From a virus: a stretch of DNA of 31,960 bases. The notes under the pieces were generated by a model. The model was given only the letters and a program-made list of their open reading frames with translations. It had not been told where the DNA came from and ran no database searches. Each line of letters starts with the position of its first letter. Within the stretch, counting starts at the first letter, position 1. Made by a program: the position numbers and the translations under genes. Below are positions 31,344 through 31,960 of this stretch, piece after piece. The stretch covers positions 1-31,960 of IMG/VR virus record IMGVR_UViG_3300044948_000402. The stretch is one strand, 5' to 3'.

Positions 31344-31960
31344 ATGGAAAACATCATCCCTATCGCCGATCTCCCTGCGTTCATTGCGAACACCGTCGCC
31401 AACATCTCCAAAGGCGTGGCGCTTGCGCGTGAGCAAGGCATCATGGCGGAACTTCCAAAAGAAGTCGGATTCGAGGTGACGCTGGTTCAAACGTGGCAGT
31501 CATCCGACCTCGTGTTGGTTTCTACCGACGTGAACAGCGGAATCGACGGGACCACGGTCACGGAGGAGCGGCATTCGGACGACACGAGCACGTCCACCGA
31601 CACGAACACGTCGTCGGATACGAGCAACGGCACCGACACAAGCACGTCCACCGACACGAACATCTCGTCGGATACAAGCAACGGCACCGACGCGAGCACG
31701 TCCACCGACACGAACATCTCGTCGGATACAAGCAACGGCACGGATTTCAGCACGTCGAGCGACACCAACGACTCCACCGACAACAATAAAACAACGGACT
31801 TCAGCACGTCGAGCGACACCAACGATTCTACCGACAACAACAAAACAACGGATTTCAGCACGTCGAGCGACACCAACGATTCTACCGACAACAACAAAAC
31901 AACGGATTTCAGCACGTCGAGCGACACCAACGATTCTACCGACAACAACAAAACAACGGA
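31344..31960 (+). CDS. Partial gene: short N-terminal domain plus 18-residue repeats (over 205 aa)
   Basis: The gene starts three bases after the preceding stop and runs past the window end without a stop. Residues 1-58 (MENIIPIADLPAFIANTVAN onward) are globular, with the end reading EVTLVQTWQSSDLVL. From about residue 80 the protein is an array of 18-residue units made almost only of Ser, Thr, Asp and Asn, first DTSTSTDTNTSSDTSNGT and later DFSTSSDTNDSTDNNKTT. The full-length protein is unknown. Such acidic Ser/Thr repeats could form a disordered linker, stalk or calcium-binding surface, but none of these is shown. Confidence 0.7.
   Translation, partial: MENIIPIADLPAFIANTVANISKGVALAREQGIMAELPKEVGFEVTLVQTWQSSDLVLVSTDVNSGIDGTTVTEERHSDDTSTSTDTNTSSDTSNGTDTSTSTDTNISSDTSNGTDASTSTDTNISSDTSNGTDFSTSSDTNDSTDNNKTTDFSTSSDTNDSTDNNKTTDFSTSSDTNDSTDNNKTTDFSTSSDTNDSTDNNKTT
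31581..31960 (+). repeat. 54-bp tandem repeats
   Basis: Units begin at 31581, 31635, 31689, 31743, 31797, 31851 and 31905, exactly 54 bases apart, and continue to the window edge. The first three units form one subfamily and the last four another, the latter being nearly identical at the DNA level. Confidence 0.9.

Overview
This window is a contiguous piece of a tailed bacteriophage (or prophage) genome. It reads almost entirely left to right and is dominated by virion genes. The recognisable parts are the terminase large subunit, the portal, a probable scaffold, a DUF4043/N4-gp56-like major capsid protein, connector-type proteins and a tail-fibre-like protein. No tape-measure, tail-tube or sheath gene, integrase, lysis gene or polymerase is visible, so a podovirus-like particle is an inference. 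The DNA is GC-rich by eye. Most genes lack a clear Shine-Dalgarno sequence; the terminase is an exception. The host cannot be named from the sequence.

Layout: (1) 56-2978: a structural protein, a 48-residue protein, TerL and a small HExxH protein, the last three being overlapping or nearly so. (2) 2987-3697: an RNA cassette with tRNA-Met(CAU), tRNA-Arg(UCU) and a complete tmRNA, all with encoded CCA ends. (3) 3739-20041: a Pro/Ala-rich 521-residue protein followed by a 4889-residue polyvalent protein. The latter carries an N6-adenine-methyltransferase-like domain, a Strawberry-notch/DarB-type helicase, SH3-like modules and a C-terminal region typical of very large phage proteins. (4) 20063-23279: a hendecad-repeat protein, the portal and a small downstream protein. 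(5) 23276-24771: two overlapping minus-strand genes of unknown function. (6) 24850-31960: scaffold, capsid, tail-fibre-like and connector genes, ending in a partial gene of 18-residue Ser/Thr/Asp/Asn repeats.

Three observations stand out. First, an invariant core ACGAAAC-[AG]T-[AC]AAG occurs six times on the plus strand, each time just before a gene or the tRNA block. It looks like a phage-specific promoter or leader element. Second, in several low-complexity linkers of the giant gene the +1 frame contains short ORFs with ordinary protein composition and strong GC at third codon positions. This suggests nested or relic small genes between fused domains. Third, the phage carries its own tmRNA, whose best tag frame is about 30 codons and ends Leu-Ala-Ala-Ala.

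The terminase, portal, scaffold, capsid and connectors would build and fill the head. The giant protein is probably either delivered with the DNA or made early to modify or protect it. The tRNAs and tmRNA would support or redirect translation during infection.
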